The position numbers and the translations under genes are program-made. 32,953 bases of DNA from Thiobacillus sp. 65-1402 (lineage in GTDB: Bacteria > Pseudomonadota > Gammaproteobacteria > Burkholderiales > Thiobacillaceae), in NCBI RefSeq assembly GCF_001897685.1, contig NZ_MKUG01000019.1, positions 1 through 32,953 on the forward strand, written 5' to 3'. Of the stretch, positions 18,050-26,040 are shown in pieces. The first letter of the stretch is position 1. Each line of letters opens with the position of its first letter. The notes beneath the pieces were generated by a model. The model made no database searches. It saw only the letters and a list, made by a program, of their open reading frames with translations, and had not been told where the DNA came from.

Positions 18050-18365
18050 GTTTTTCAGTCTCCTTGGCCACCCAGTCAAGATAAGCGGGCAGGCCGTGCG
18101 TTATCGGTACGGCGATCAGTTCAGGTACGTCGTCAGGGTGTTGCGCGCGGACGATTGCTTCAATCAGCGGGTAATTCGCCGCGCTGGTTTTGATCAGCAA
18201 GGGGATTTCCTCCCTTGTTTCCACAGCTCCCCGCCAACGGTAGATGGAGTGGCAGGCCGGCAAAACGTTCACGCATGCCGCCGCGCGGCGCTCGACCAGT
18301 TCGCGCGCGAGTTTTTCGGCGGCGCTCCGATCGGGTACATTGGTCAAGACTAACAAAGGTTCCAT
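18042..18365 (-). CDS. cutA: CutA, divalent-cation tolerance protein
   Basis: CutA1-type proteins are small trimeric ferredoxin-like proteins implicated in copper or other divalent-metal tolerance; their exact role is unsettled. The 107 residues include LLVLTNVPD at the N-terminus, LVERRAAACVNVLP (23-36), SIYRWRGAVE (40-49) and a C-terminal ITHGLPAYLDWV, all family hallmarks. Length is standard. ATG 18365 is supported because the fold begins at residue 4. There is no good ribosome binding site. It ends inside the dsbD start, and starts only 3 bases from the divergent fxsA start. Confidence 0.94.
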   Translation of the reverse strand: MEPLLVLTNVPDRSAAEKLARELVERRAAACVNVLPACHSIYRWRGAVETREEIPLLIKTSAANYPLIEAIVRAQHPDDVPELIAVPITHGLPAYLDWVAKETEKHD

Positions 18366-18368
18366 GTC

Positions 18369-18776
18369 ATGCGCTTTGGTTGGATTGTGCTACTGCTGTT
18401 GTCGTTTCCGGTGCTGGAAGCCATCGGCATTTTCTGGATGGCCGGCGCCATCGGCGGCTGGGTGCTGCCGTGGCTGCTGCTCGACGCCATCGCCGGGGTC
18501 ATGCTGATTCGCGCCGAGCGCGTTGCCTGGGGCGCGCGTCTGCTGTTCTCGGTGCAGTCCGGCGCGCATCCGCTGGCCGCGCTGTTCGCCAGCGGCCGCA
18601 TTCTCCTCGCCGGCGGCCTGCTGGCCTTCCCCGGCTTCATCAGCGATGCCGCCGCGCTGCTGCTGTTGCTGGCCCCCGGCACCTGGAACCGGCGCAAGCC
18701 GGATCCGCTGCGGCCGGCCAACGACGATGTGCTGGAAGGCGAGTTCAAGCGCGAATCCGACGATTTGCTGCGTTAG
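18369..18776 (+). CDS. fxsA: FxsA family membrane protein
   Basis: FxsA is an inner-membrane protein known in E. coli for relieving F-plasmid exclusion of phage T7 when over-produced; its cellular role is unknown. The 135-residue protein has hydrophobic segments near 5-23, 26-44 (IGGWVLPWLLLDAIAGVML) and 72-102. Typical motifs are PVLEAIGIFWMAG, ARLLFSVQSGAHP and LLAFPGFISDA. The C-terminus is hydrophilic and acidic. AAAGG lies 9 bases before ATG 18369, inside cutA. It stands alone on its strand; the next gene converges 30 bases downstream. Confidence 0.9.
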   Translation: MRFGWIVLLLLSFPVLEAIGIFWMAGAIGGWVLPWLLLDAIAGVMLIRAERVAWGARLLFSVQSGAHPLAALFASGRILLAGGLLAFPGFISDAAALLLLLAPGTWNRRKPDPLRPANDDVLEGEFKRESDDLLR

Positions 18777-18806
18777 CAAAAAACTGCGTCACGTCGACTG
18801 CGCCAA

Positions 18807-19694
18807 TCAAAACAGCTTCATCTGCCCGCGTGCCTGCTTGATTTCGCGCAGCAGGTCGTCCGAGGCCGGATAGCGGTATTTCAAGCGCAGTTCGCGCACG
18901 GTGCGCGCGTTCGACAGCTGGCGCGACTCGCGCAGGAAGGACAACAGCGCTTCCGACAACACCTTTTGCGCCTCCGCGCGGTCGACCCGCGGCGGGCGCG
19001 GCAGGCCGAACGCGTCGGCGCAGCTGTCGAACCAGTCGCCCATTTTCAAAGGATGCGCATCGACCGCATGGTAGATGCGTTGCGAGCGTCCGCGAAACAG
19101 CGCCGCCCACGCCAGCCGCGCCAGGTCGTCGGCGTGGATATGGTTGGTGTAGCTGTCGTCGCTGGCGATCAGCGCAGGGGTGCCGCGCTTGATGCGTTCC
19201 AGCGGCAGGCGATCGGCAGCATAAATCCCCGGTGCGCGCAGGATGCTCACCTGCACCCGCAACGCCTCGCCCCAGGCGCGCAGCTGGCGTTCGGCATCGA
19301 CCCGCCGCACCGCGCGGCCGTTCACCGGCGCCACCGGCCGCGTCTCGGCCACCCAGTTGCCGCCGCAGTCGCCATACACGCCGCTGGTGCTGATATACAC
19401 CAGCGCACCCGGCTTGCCGCGCCGCATCAGCGCGTGCAGCAGATGGGTCGTGCGCGGATCGGTCGTGCCTTCGCCGGGCGGCGGCGCAAAGTGGAATACG
19501 CCATCGACGCGCGGCAGGCGGCGCAGGCTCCGCGGCACATCGAGATCGCCGATATAAGGCGTCACGCCGAGCGCGCGCAGCTCGGCAGCACGCTCGCCGC
19601 GCCGCGTCAGCCCGATGAACTCGGCCTGCCCGGCATAGCGTTTCGCCAGCCGTTCGGCCACGTCGCCGAACCCCACAATCAAGATCTTTTTCAT
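18807..19694 (-). CDS. NAD-dependent epimerase/dehydratase-like protein (YeeZ-type)
   Basis: This 295-residue cytoplasmic protein has a Rossmann nucleotide-binding N-terminus (ILIVGFGDVAERLA, residues 4-17) and ends each half like an extended short-chain dehydrogenase. SGVYGDCGG (104-112) sits where the catalytic Tyr is expected, and NHIHADDLARL lies later in the protein. The YxxxK pair is not evident: the expected Tyr/Lys region reads GRAVRRVDAE. This is as in YeeZ-like members, whose substrate is unknown. The start ATG 19694 has a weak AGGC site. It is divergent from the 2Fe-2S reductase gene and converges with fxsA. Function cannot be stated beyond a dinucleotide-binding oxidoreductase or isomerase. 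Confidence 0.85.
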   Translation of the reverse strand: MKKILIVGFGDVAERLAKRYAGQAEFIGLTRRGERAAELRALGVTPYIGDLDVPRSLRRLPRVDGVFHFAPPPGEGTTDPRTTHLLHALMRRGKPGALVYISTSGVYGDCGGNWVAETRPVAPVNGRAVRRVDAERQLRAWGEALRVQVSILRAPGIYAADRLPLERIKRGTPALIASDDSYTNHIHADDLARLAWAALFRGRSQRIYHAVDAHPLKMGDWFDSCADAFGLPRPPRVDRAEAQKVLSEALLSFLRESRQLSNARTVRELRLKYRYPASDDLLREIKQARGQMKLF

Positions 19695-19789
19695 TGTTGC
19701 CTGCCTGTAACCCTATGCCCGCAGGGGTGTAAACCCCGCGCGCTCGGGCGATAATTCCTTGGTTTGTAACCGTATTCTAAGCCCACATC
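19695..19789. promoter_or_regulatory. Divergent promoter region
   Basis: This 95-base gap separates divergent starts. A -10-like GATAAT occurs at 19750-19755 on the plus strand, about 35 bases before the reductase ATG. Two short inverted repeats (GGGG/CCCC around TGTAAA; GGTT/AACC around TGT) are visible and could be an operator, but this is weak. Confidence 0.35.
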
Positions 19790-20827
19790 ATGCCGCATCA
19801 GGTCACCCTCCAGCCCAGCGGGCACCAGTTCACCGTCGCCGACGATGAAACCATTCTCGAAGCCGCATTGCGCGAAGGCTTTGCCCTGCCCTACGGCTGC
19901 CGCAACGGCGCCTGTGGCGCCTGCAAGGGCAAGGTGTTGGCGGGCCAGTTCGACTACGGCGTGCATCAGCCCAACGCGCTGAAAGACGAGGAGAAGGCGC
20001 AGGGACGCGCACTGTTCTGCCGCGCCAGGCCGCTCTCCGACATGACCATCGAAGCGAAGGAGATCGGCGCCGCCAAGGACATCGTGGTGAAGACGCTGCC
20101 GTGCCGGGTGGAAAAGCTGGAGAAGCGCGCCGACGACGTCATGCTGGTAAAAATCAAGCTGCCCGCCAACGAGCGCCTGCAGTTCCTGGCCGGGCAATAC
20201 ATCGATTTCCAGCTGAAGGATGGCAAGACGCGCAGCTATTCGCTCGCCAACCCGCCGCACGACGACGCGCTGCTGGAGCTGCACATCCGCCACGTGCCCG
20301 GCGGCCTGTTTTCCGACCAGGTATTTTCCACGCTGAAGGAACGCGACATCCTGCGCCTGAAAGGGCCGCTCGGCAGCTTCTTCATCCGCGAAGACTCCGA
20401 CAAACCGATGCTCTTCATCGCCGGCGGTACCGGCTTTGCGCCGATCAAGGGCATGCTGGAGCATGCCTTCGCCGAGCACACCGACCGCGAACTGGTACTG
20501 TACTGGGGGGTGCGCTCGCTGAAGGATTTATACATGGCCGAACTGCCGCAGCAATGGCTGGCCGAGCGCCCCAATTTCAGCTTCGTTCCGGTATTGTCGA
20601 ATCCCGCGCCGGACGATCGGTGGCAGGGACGTACCGGCCTGGTCCACCAGGCCGTGCTGGCCGACTTCGCCGACCTGTCCGGCTACCAGGTCTACGCCTG
20701 CGGCGCGCCGGTCATGGTGGACAGCGCGCGCGACGCCTTCATCCGGACCCGCCGCCTGCCCGAGGACGCGTTCTTCGCGGATGCCTTCAGCTACGCGGCG
20801 GACGCCGAAACCGCACCTGCCGCCTGA
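19790..20827 (+). CDS. 2Fe-2S ferredoxin/FAD/NAD(P)H oxidoreductase (AscD-like)
   Basis: This 345-residue electron-transfer flavoprotein has three modules. Residues 1-95 are a plant-type 2Fe-2S domain with Cys37, Cys42, Cys45 (CRNGACGAC) and Cys77. Residues 100-200 form an FAD domain with RSYSLAN at 148-154. Residues 205-340 form the NAD(P) domain with AGGTGFAPIKGM at 211-222 and YACGAPVMV near 303. This arrangement is shared by CDP-6-deoxy-delta-3,4-glucoseen reductases and by oxygenase reductases. In betaproteobacteria the former name is commonly given, but no partner oxygenase or deoxysugar genes are nearby, so the acceptor is unknown. ATG 19790 has no strong ribosome binding site. Confidence 0.92.
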   Translation: MPHQVTLQPSGHQFTVADDETILEAALREGFALPYGCRNGACGACKGKVLAGQFDYGVHQPNALKDEEKAQGRALFCRARPLSDMTIEAKEIGAAKDIVVKTLPCRVEKLEKRADDVMLVKIKLPANERLQFLAGQYIDFQLKDGKTRSYSLANPPHDDALLELHIRHVPGGLFSDQVFSTLKERDILRLKGPLGSFFIREDSDKPMLFIAGGTGFAPIKGMLEHAFAEHTDRELVLYWGVRSLKDLYMAELPQQWLAERPNFSFVPVLSNPAPDDRWQGRTGLVHQAVLADFADLSGYQVYACGAPVMVDSARDAFIRTRRLPEDAFFADAFSYAADAETAPAA

Positions 20828-20842
20828 GGCCGGTCGGCAGGC

Positions 20843-21361
20843 TTACAGCTCGCCCTTGGCGCCCGCCTGCATGATCTCCACCAGCGCCTGGCGCACCGCG
20901 TTGATGCGGTCTTTCAGCGCCTGCGGCACGCGCTTTTCCTGCGCCAGCATGTCCACGTTGACGTCCATCATCACCAGCCAGCCCTGACCACTGGCATCTT
21001 CGATCATGGCGATGCGGCACGGCATGTACACCGCAAAATCCAGGTTCAGGTCGATCAGCGCCTTGGCGGTGACGGCATCGCAGAACTGGAAGATGGTGAT
21101 GGTGCGCTGCGGCTGGCCGGTGACCGCCTCCACCTGCTTGGACAGCGGAAGCTCCGCCACCAGCTGCAGGTTCAGCGCATTGGCACGCAAGCGCATCGAA
21201 TCGGCCGCATCCTTCAAACCGACGCCGCGCTCGATGGCCACCTTGTAAACGTCGGCCTGGACGGCCTGTTCGGCGGGCGGCGCTGCCGCCCGGCTGACGG
21301 GTGCGGACAGCAGCAACGCGCCCAGCACGGCGCCTAATACGGAAAAGAAAGCAGGGCGCAT
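20843..21361 (-). CDS. Exported DUF302 domain protein
   Basis: This 172-residue protein has a Sec signal peptide (hydrophobic residues 5-25, ending SRAAA) and a DUF302-like domain. The match is mostly ITIFQFCDAVTAKALIDLNL near 92-111 and the hallmark VYMPCRIAMIED near 114-125. Its function is unknown; periplasmic or membrane-anchored DUF302 proteins are often found in sulfur or metal contexts. ATG 21361 is well supported by GAGGAG 7 bases upstream. A longer in-frame extension to 21631 is an overlap with hemY and is rejected. It follows hemY by 100 bases on the same strand but probably has its own promoter. Confidence 0.88.
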   Translation of the reverse strand: MRPAFFSVLGAVLGALLLSAPVSRAAAPPAEQAVQADVYKVAIERGVGLKDAADSMRLRANALNLQLVAELPLSKQVEAVTGQPQRTITIFQFCDAVTAKALIDLNLDFAVYMPCRIAMIEDASGQGWLVMMDVNVDMLAQEKRVPQALKDRINAVRQALVEIMQAGAKGEL

Positions 21362-21461
21362 GGGAATACTCCTCACGAATATAAGCACTTTCTGATAATA
21401 CACCCGGTCCCGCGGCGTATCCCCGCACAAACGTGCTACGCGCGCGGGGCGCGTCGCCGGC

Positions 21462-22634
21462 TTACTGCGCGCGGCACAGCGCCAGCGCTTTTTGATAGTG
21501 CTGGCAGGCTTCGCCCGGCTGACCGCTCTGGGTCTTGAGTTCGGCCATGCGGACATGGCCTTCGGCACTGGCCGCGATGGCGAGGCTGGCTTCCAGATAG
21601 CTCTGCGCCTTGCCCCACAGCGACTGCACACTGCACAACTGCGCCAGCGTCAGCAGCAACTGGGCGTCGCGCGGTCGGGCATGCAGCCATTTCTCGGCCT
21701 GTTCGATTTGCCGCGTCGGGCTGCTGCCGCGCACTTCGCCGTACAGCGCCACCAGTTCCTCGTGCCAGTCGCGGTTGAGCGCGGCTTCCAGCACGTCGAG
21801 CGCGGTGTCGTGGCCGTTGCGCTGCATGAAGGCACGGGCGGCGGCACGCGCCACCCAGGCATCGGCCTTGAAATCGGCTGGAATTTTCTTCCAGTATTCC
21901 AGCAAGCCGCGGTCGTCTTCGGCACGGCGCCTGAGATTTTCAGCATAGGCCATGCGGCGGTTCTGGGTGGCCACGCCGGGCTCCATGGCATTGCTGCGCA
22001 TCAGCGCGTCGAGCAGGCGGTCGACCTCGTCCCACTGTCCGGTCAGCTGACGCGCCTTGAGTTCGAGGCGCAGCAGCGCGGTGTGCTGCGGCGCGATCTC
22101 CTTGGCCCGGTTGATCGCCACCAGCGCGGCCGCCGCGTCCTTGGCGTCGAGGCAGGCTTCGGCCTCAAACAGCTGCGCCGCGAGTTCGGCGCCGTATTCG
22201 GAGGCTTCCTGGAGATGGCGCTCGCGCTGCGGCGTGGCGCGCATTTCCTGGGCGGCGCGGGCGGCCAGCACGCGGGCCAGCCCGCGCCGGGCGTCGTCGC
22301 CTTGCCATTGCCCCAGCGACAGTTCGGCGTCCTGGTAGCGGTATTCGGCATACGCCCTGAGGCCGCCGACGAAATTTTCGTCGCGTTTTTTCGCTGCGCG
22401 CTGCTCGCGCTGTTCGCGCACGATGCGCGGCAAATTGAGGGTCAGCAGGGCCAGCCGCAGCAACACGATGCCGCCCACCACCAGGCCGATCGCGATCAGC
22501 ACAAAGCTGATGAAGGAGATCTCCATCCGCCACGGCGGGTACACCAGCACCACATAACCGGGGTCGTAGCGCCCGGCCATCGCCAGCGCGACGGCCAGCA
22601 CCGCGACGATGAGGAACGAGATCAGCCAGCGCAT
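21462..22634 (-). CDS. hemY: HemY-like TPR membrane protein of the heme operon
   Basis: This 390-residue protein is the HemY_N/TPR type found at the end of proteobacterial hemCDXY operons. It is not protoporphyrinogen oxidase, which shares the symbol, and its role is unclear. Two N-terminal membrane helices (about 3-22 and 40-63) precede a Lys/Arg-rich segment (RIVREQREQRAAKKRDEN, near 72-90). Helical TPR-like repeats then run to the C-terminus (for example residues 115-150 and 325-385). ATG 22634 overlaps the hemX stop by a single base (TGATG), which strongly supports the start and translational coupling. Confidence 0.93.
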   Translation of the reverse strand: MRWLISFLIVAVLAVALAMAGRYDPGYVVLVYPPWRMEISFISFVLIAIGLVVGGIVLLRLALLTLNLPRIVREQREQRAAKKRDENFVGGLRAYAEYRYQDAELSLGQWQGDDARRGLARVLAARAAQEMRATPQRERHLQEASEYGAELAAQLFEAEACLDAKDAAAALVAINRAKEIAPQHTALLRLELKARQLTGQWDEVDRLLDALMRSNAMEPGVATQNRRMAYAENLRRRAEDDRGLLEYWKKIPADFKADAWVARAAARAFMQRNGHDTALDVLEAALNRDWHEELVALYGEVRGSSPTRQIEQAEKWLHARPRDAQLLLTLAQLCSVQSLWGKAQSYLEASLAIAASAEGHVRMAELKTQSGQPGEACQHYQKALALCRAQ

Positions 22635-23662
22635 CAGTGATTCCCTTTGTAGGCGTCGAGCGCAGCCAGGCTGGCGTCGATGCCGGGCAGCCGGATGGCG
22701 ATCTGCAGGCCGGACAGACGCTTGACCTCCTTGAGCGCGGCCGCGACGCCGGCGTCGCGCGTATTGAAATAGCGCTCCAGCATCTCCGACACCGCGCGCA
22801 GGTCGGCCTGGAACCCTGCCTGATCCTGCGCCAGCAGAGCCAGCCGCGCCGACAGCAGGCGCAGACGCAGATTTTCGCGCAGGAAGTAGGCCTGATCGGG
22901 CGGCAGCAGCACCGCCTCGTTGCTTTCCAGCCGGCGGATCTGCACGATCCGCTTGAGCTCCGTCCACAATTCCTGGCCCAGGTTCGTCGCACTGGCCCGG
23001 CGCGGTGCAAGCGCTGTCTCGGAGCCTTGCGCGCTCGCCAGCGGCCAGCCGGCATGACGCGCCACCAGCGCCTCGATACGCGCGCTCGCGCCCACCTCGT
23101 CGAGCGAAGGCACCGCGCGCAGGTTGGCGAGGTCGGCGGCGATGGCGCGGCGCAGCACGGTGAATTGCGGCTTGTTCACCCGCTGCAGCCGGGTATCGGC
23201 GCCTTCCAGCGCGATGATCGCCGCCTTCACATTGCCCGCCAGCTGCAATTGCTGCGCGGCGGTAAGCAGCACCTGCTCGATCTCCGCCAGCGTCCACTGG
23301 TCGCGCCCCTGCGCCAGATCCTTGTACAGGGCTTCGAGCGCCAGCTGCTGCTGCTGCGACGTCGCCATCTGGCCTTCGATATGCGCGACCTTTTCGCCGA
23401 CCTGCCGCATCGCGTCGTCGGCGTTGCGCGCCAGCAGGCGGGTTTCGCTCACGTCCTTGCCCGACTCGGCCAGCCGGCGCCCCAGTTCGGTCTTCAGATC
23501 GCGGATGCGCTCGCGGCCGTCGGACCACGACCAGGCCGCCGCCGCCAGCGCCAGCACCGCGACCAGCAAGGCAACCAGCGGCAGCGGCTGGATGCGCGCG
23601 TGCGGCACAGCAGGCAATGCGGCGGCGGGCAGCGCGGAAGACGTTTCGGGTGTGTCGCTCAT
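22634..23662 (-). CDS. hemX: HemX-like membrane protein
   Basis: This 342-residue protein is of the HemX type encoded after hemD. It is often labelled uroporphyrinogen-III methyltransferase, but no methyltransferase motif is visible, so I treat that as a misnomer. A Pro/Ala-rich cytoplasmic N-terminus (1-25) leads into one membrane helix (27-47). A long coiled-coil and helical periplasmic region follows, with ESGKDVSETRLLARNADDA near 65-83. The protein may organise tetrapyrrole enzymes at the membrane, but this is inference. ATG 23662 overlaps the hemD stop (ATGA) and the stop overlaps the hemY start. Confidence 0.92.
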   Translation of the reverse strand: MSDTPETSSALPAAALPAVPHARIQPLPLVALLVAVLALAAAAWSWSDGRERIRDLKTELGRRLAESGKDVSETRLLARNADDAMRQVGEKVAHIEGQMATSQQQQLALEALYKDLAQGRDQWTLAEIEQVLLTAAQQLQLAGNVKAAIIALEGADTRLQRVNKPQFTVLRRAIAADLANLRAVPSLDEVGASARIEALVARHAGWPLASAQGSETALAPRRASATNLGQELWTELKRIVQIRRLESNEAVLLPPDQAYFLRENLRLRLLSARLALLAQDQAGFQADLRAVSEMLERYFNTRDAGVAAALKEVKRLSGLQIAIRLPGIDASLAALDAYKGNH

Positions 23663-24426
23663 TGATTGTCCCTGAACCAGTTGATCAGCCCCTCTACCAG
23701 ACCGGCATCGCCACCCGGCGTGGCGATGACGTCGGCGATACCGAAGCGGCGGGCCGCCTCGGCGATTTTCTCATGCGGGGCGAAAAGCGGGGTATGCCGC
23801 AGCAGCGGCGCGCCCGGCGCGCCCAGCAGTGCCGCCAAATTATGCAGCGTCTCCGCGCTGGTCACGGTCACCGCGTCGATTCCGCCGGCTTGCCAGCATG
23901 CCAGCAACGCTGCGGCATCCGCCTGTGGCCGCCCGCGCCGGTAGCATTCCAGGAAATCCACCTGCGCCCCGCGTGCGCGCAGCGTGTCGGTCAGCAATGC
24001 ACGGCCGCCGACGCCGCGCACGATCACCACCCGCTTGCCGGCGACGTCGTTCAGCTGCGGCAGCGCCAGCAGCGCTTCGCTGTCCTGGCCGTCCGGCGTG
24101 ACGACGCCGTCGAGGCCTTGCGCCGTGAGCGCGCGCAGGGTGCCCGGCCCCACCGCAAAAACCCGGGCCGCGGCCGGCAGCGCGCCGCCGGCGCGGATTG
24201 CCGCCATGCCGAACTGGGCCGCATTGGGGCTGATGAAAATCGCGATATCGGCAGCGGCCAGTTGCGCCAGCGGCGCGGCCAACTCGTCCAGCGGCACCGT
24301 CTCGATGGCGAGCGCGGGAAATTCGAACGCCGCGCCGCCCGCCGTCCGGATCGCCTGTGCCAGCGCGGCGGCCTGATGGGCCGGCCGCGTCACAAGCACG
24401 GTGCGCCCCGCCAGCGGCCCCGTCAT
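23659..24426 (-). CDS. hemD: Uroporphyrinogen-III synthase
   Basis: HemD closes hydroxymethylbilane (from HemC) into uroporphyrinogen III with inversion of ring D. The 255-residue protein has two similar alpha/beta domains. Visible landmarks are [10 protein letters not shown] (10-19), [10 protein letters not shown] (64-73), [11 protein letters not shown] near 89-99, [10 protein letters not shown] near 132-141, [10 protein letters not shown] near 188-197 and [14 protein letters not shown] near 235-248. Sequence is poorly conserved in this family, but operon position next to hemC makes the call firm. ATG 24426 overlaps the hemC stop in ATGA, and its own stop overlaps hemX in ATGA. Confidence 0.95.
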   Translation of the reverse strand: MTGPLAGRTVLVTRPAHQAAALAQAIRTAGGAAFEFPALAIETVPLDELAAPLAQLAAADIAIFISPNAAQFGMAAIRAGGALPAAARVFAVGPGTLRALTAQGLDGVVTPDGQDSEALLALPQLNDVAGKRVVIVRGVGGRALLTDTLRARGAQVDFLECYRRGRPQADAAALLACWQAGGIDAVTVTSAETLHNLAALLGAPGAPLLRHTPLFAPHEKIAEAARRFGIADVIATPGGDAGLVEGLINWFRDNQ

Positions 24427-25343
24427 GCAGGCAAAGCGTCGAGGATGGCGCGCGCCCCCAGCGCCAACAGCTTGTCGGCGAGCGCTTGGCCGACCGCTTC
24501 AGGATCGCCGGCGTCGCCCTCGGCGCGATCGTGGATGAAACCGCTGCCGTCCGGATTCGCCACGAAGCCGTTCAGCACCAGGCGGCCGTCCTGCAAGACC
24601 GCGTGCGCGCCCAGCGGCACCTGGCAGCTGCCGCCCAGCACGCGGCTGACCTGGCGTTCGGCGCGCACGCAGGCCGCCGTTTCAGGGTGGTTGAGCGCGG
24701 CGAGCATCGCCGCCACGCCGCTGTTGCCGCTGCGGATTTCGATGCCGAGCGCGCCCTGGCCGGCGGCCGGAATGCTGTCCTCCACGGACAGCAGGCTCTT
24801 GATGCGCGCGCCCAGGCCGAGCCGCTTGAGGCCAGCGGCCGCCAGCAGGATCGCATCGAACTGGCCTTCGTCGAGCTTCTTCAGGCGGGTGCCGACGTTG
24901 CCGCGCAGCGGCTTCACGCTCAGGTGCGGATAGCGCGCGCGCAGCTGCGCCTCGCGGCGCAGGCTGGACGTGCCGACCACGCTGCCGGGCGGCAGATCGG
25001 ACAGGCGTTCGTACTGGTTCGACACAAAGGCATCGCGTGGGTCTTCGCGTTCGCCGATCACTGCCAGCATGAATCCCGGCGGCAGCTCCATCGGCACGTC
25101 CTTCATCGAATGCACGGCCAGGTCGGCCTGCCCGGCTTCCAGCGCCACTTCGAGCTCCTTGACAAACAGGCCCTTGCCGCCGATTTTTGAAAGGGTGACG
25201 TCGAGAATCTGGTCGCCGCGCGTGGTCATCCCCAGAATGTTCACGGCGCAGCCGGGATGCAGCGCCCGCAGGCGGTCGCGGATATGCTCCGCCTGCCACA
25301 TGGCAAGGGCACTTTCTCGGGAAGCGATGGTCAGGGTGTGCAT
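24423..25343 (-). CDS. hemC: Hydroxymethylbilane synthase (porphobilinogen deaminase)
   Basis: HemC polymerises four porphobilinogens on a dipyrromethane cofactor. The 306-residue protein shows [13 protein letters not shown] (6-18), [11 protein letters not shown] (78-88, catalytic Asp82), [12 protein letters not shown] (123-134), [11 protein letters not shown] (147-157), [10 protein letters not shown] (193-202) and the cofactor-binding Cys240 in [11 protein letters not shown] start at ATG 25343 because the conserved fold begins 3 residues later; the open frame continues to 25493 but that part is not like the family. There is no clear ribosome binding site. It is the first gene of hemCDXY and is divergent from the thioredoxin-like gene. 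Confidence 0.97.
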   Translation of the reverse strand: MHTLTIASRESALAMWQAEHIRDRLRALHPGCAVNILGMTTRGDQILDVTLSKIGGKGLFVKELEVALEAGQADLAVHSMKDVPMELPPGFMLAVIGEREDPRDAFVSNQYERLSDLPPGSVVGTSSLRREAQLRARYPHLSVKPLRGNVGTRLKKLDEGQFDAILLAAAGLKRLGLGARIKSLLSVEDSIPAAGQGALGIEIRSGNSGVAAMLAALNHPETAACVRAERQVSRVLGGSCQVPLGAHAVLQDGRLVLNGFVANPDGSGFIHDRAEGDAGDPEAVGQALADKLLALGARAILDALPA

Positions 25344-25431
25344 GGCGGTAGAAGTAAACAATTTAATTTGGCAAATGGCGACGCGACACGCATGATATCG
25401 ATGTGTTCGCACCACAACAGGGACGACAACG
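25344..25431. promoter_or_regulatory. Divergent hemC / thioredoxin-like promoter region
   Basis: An 88-base gap between divergent starts contains an AT-rich stretch (about 25353-25376) close to hemC and a second AT-rich patch (ATGATATCGAT, 25392-25402). These are likely promoter elements for the two directions, but I cannot assign convincing hexamer pairs. Confidence 0.4.
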
Positions 25432-25914
25432 ATGACTCGACTGATTGCAGTCTGGGCCTTGATTTTAGCATGGGGCATGACGCTGTCCGGCACGGCCGGC
25501 GCGGCAGACGGGCTGGTTCACGCAAAGAACTTCCAGGCCGACGCGCGTATTGCGGCCAAACGCGGGGTGCCTATCCTGGTGGTCTTCACCAGCCCGGTCT
25601 GCTCGTATTGCGAGCGCGTCAAACGCGAATATCTGATCCCGATGCACAAGGATCCGGCTTACCGTAACCGCGTCATCATCCGCGAAGTCACCATCGGCAC
25701 CACCACCCCGCTGACCGGGTTCGACGGCGTCCCCACGTCCGAAGGCGCGTTCGCCGCAGCCAACAAGATATTCCTGGTGCCAACCGTCAAAGTGTTCGAC
25801 ACCAAGGGCGCCGACGCCAGCGAAGCCATCGTCGGCCTGCTGTCGCCCGACTATTACTTCGGCTATCTGGAAGCGGCGATCGACGAAGGCATACGCAAAG
25901 TGCGCGGCAAATAG
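25432..25914 (+). CDS. Exported thioredoxin-like protein (SoxW-like)
   Basis: This 160-residue protein has a signal peptide (hydrophobic 4-20, ending AGA/AD near 24-25) and a thioredoxin fold. The CxxC is CSYC (Cys57, Cys60), preceded by ILVVFTSPV and followed after about 55 residues by [10 protein letters not shown], which holds the cis-Pro. It probably acts in the periplasm as a thiol reductase or disulfide carrier, and DsbD in this window is a plausible electron donor. That link is inference. ATG 25432 has AGGGA 8 bases upstream. It is a single gene divergent from hemC; a long inverted repeat follows its stop. SoxW/thioredoxin-like_fold naming is from general resemblance only. Confidence 0.88.
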   Translation: MTRLIAVWALILAWGMTLSGTAGAADGLVHAKNFQADARIAAKRGVPILVVFTSPVCSYCERVKREYLIPMHKDPAYRNRVIIREVTIGTTTPLTGFDGVPTSEGAFAAANKIFLVPTVKVFDTKGADASEAIVGLLSPDYYFGYLEAAIDEGIRKVRGK

Positions 25915-25927
25915 GCAAACCGCCAGG

Positions 25928-26025
25928 CCGTTTCCCGGTCGTGCGCGGCGCCCTGTCGCGCCGCGGGCAGTGCCGCGGCGCGACAGGGCGAGGGCTCGGC
26001 AAAGTCACGCGCGGCCGGGAAACGG
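25928..26025. repeat. Nested long inverted repeat between genes
   Basis: A perfect 18-bp inverted repeat (25949-25966 and 25973-25990, 6-base loop) lies within an outer perfect 11-bp repeat CCGTTTCCCGG (25928-25938) and CCGGGAAACGG (26015-26025). Neither strand has a T-run after the inner stem. It fills most of the gap between the thioredoxin-like gene and the two-component regulator. Confidence 0.9.
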
Positions 26026-26027
26026 AA

Positions 26028-26033
26028 TAAAAT
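26028..26033 (+). promoter_or_regulatory. Possible -10 element of the two-component operon
   Basis: TAAAAT here is the best -10-like hexamer before the regulator gene; transcription would then begin near 26040. No convincing -35 is seen. It immediately follows the outer right arm of the inverted repeat and lies within a small GGAAT/ATTCC palindrome (26024-26036). Confidence 0.35.
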
Positions 26034-26040
26034 TCCTGCC

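Noticed and set aside
15971-18193. 740-codon open frame opposite dsbD
   Set aside because: The dsbD frame carries cysteine motifs, membrane helices and a signal peptide. The antisense frame is a GC-driven shadow.
21462-23528. 688-codon frame that joins hemY to an upstream stretch
   Set aside because: The upper two-fifths is hemX read in the wrong frame. The hemX and hemY proteins overlap by one base at 22634, which fixes both real boundaries.
24423-25493. Longer start for hemC giving 356 residues
   Set aside because: The first 50 residues do not match the family, whose N-terminus fits ATG 25343, and would run through the divergent promoter region.
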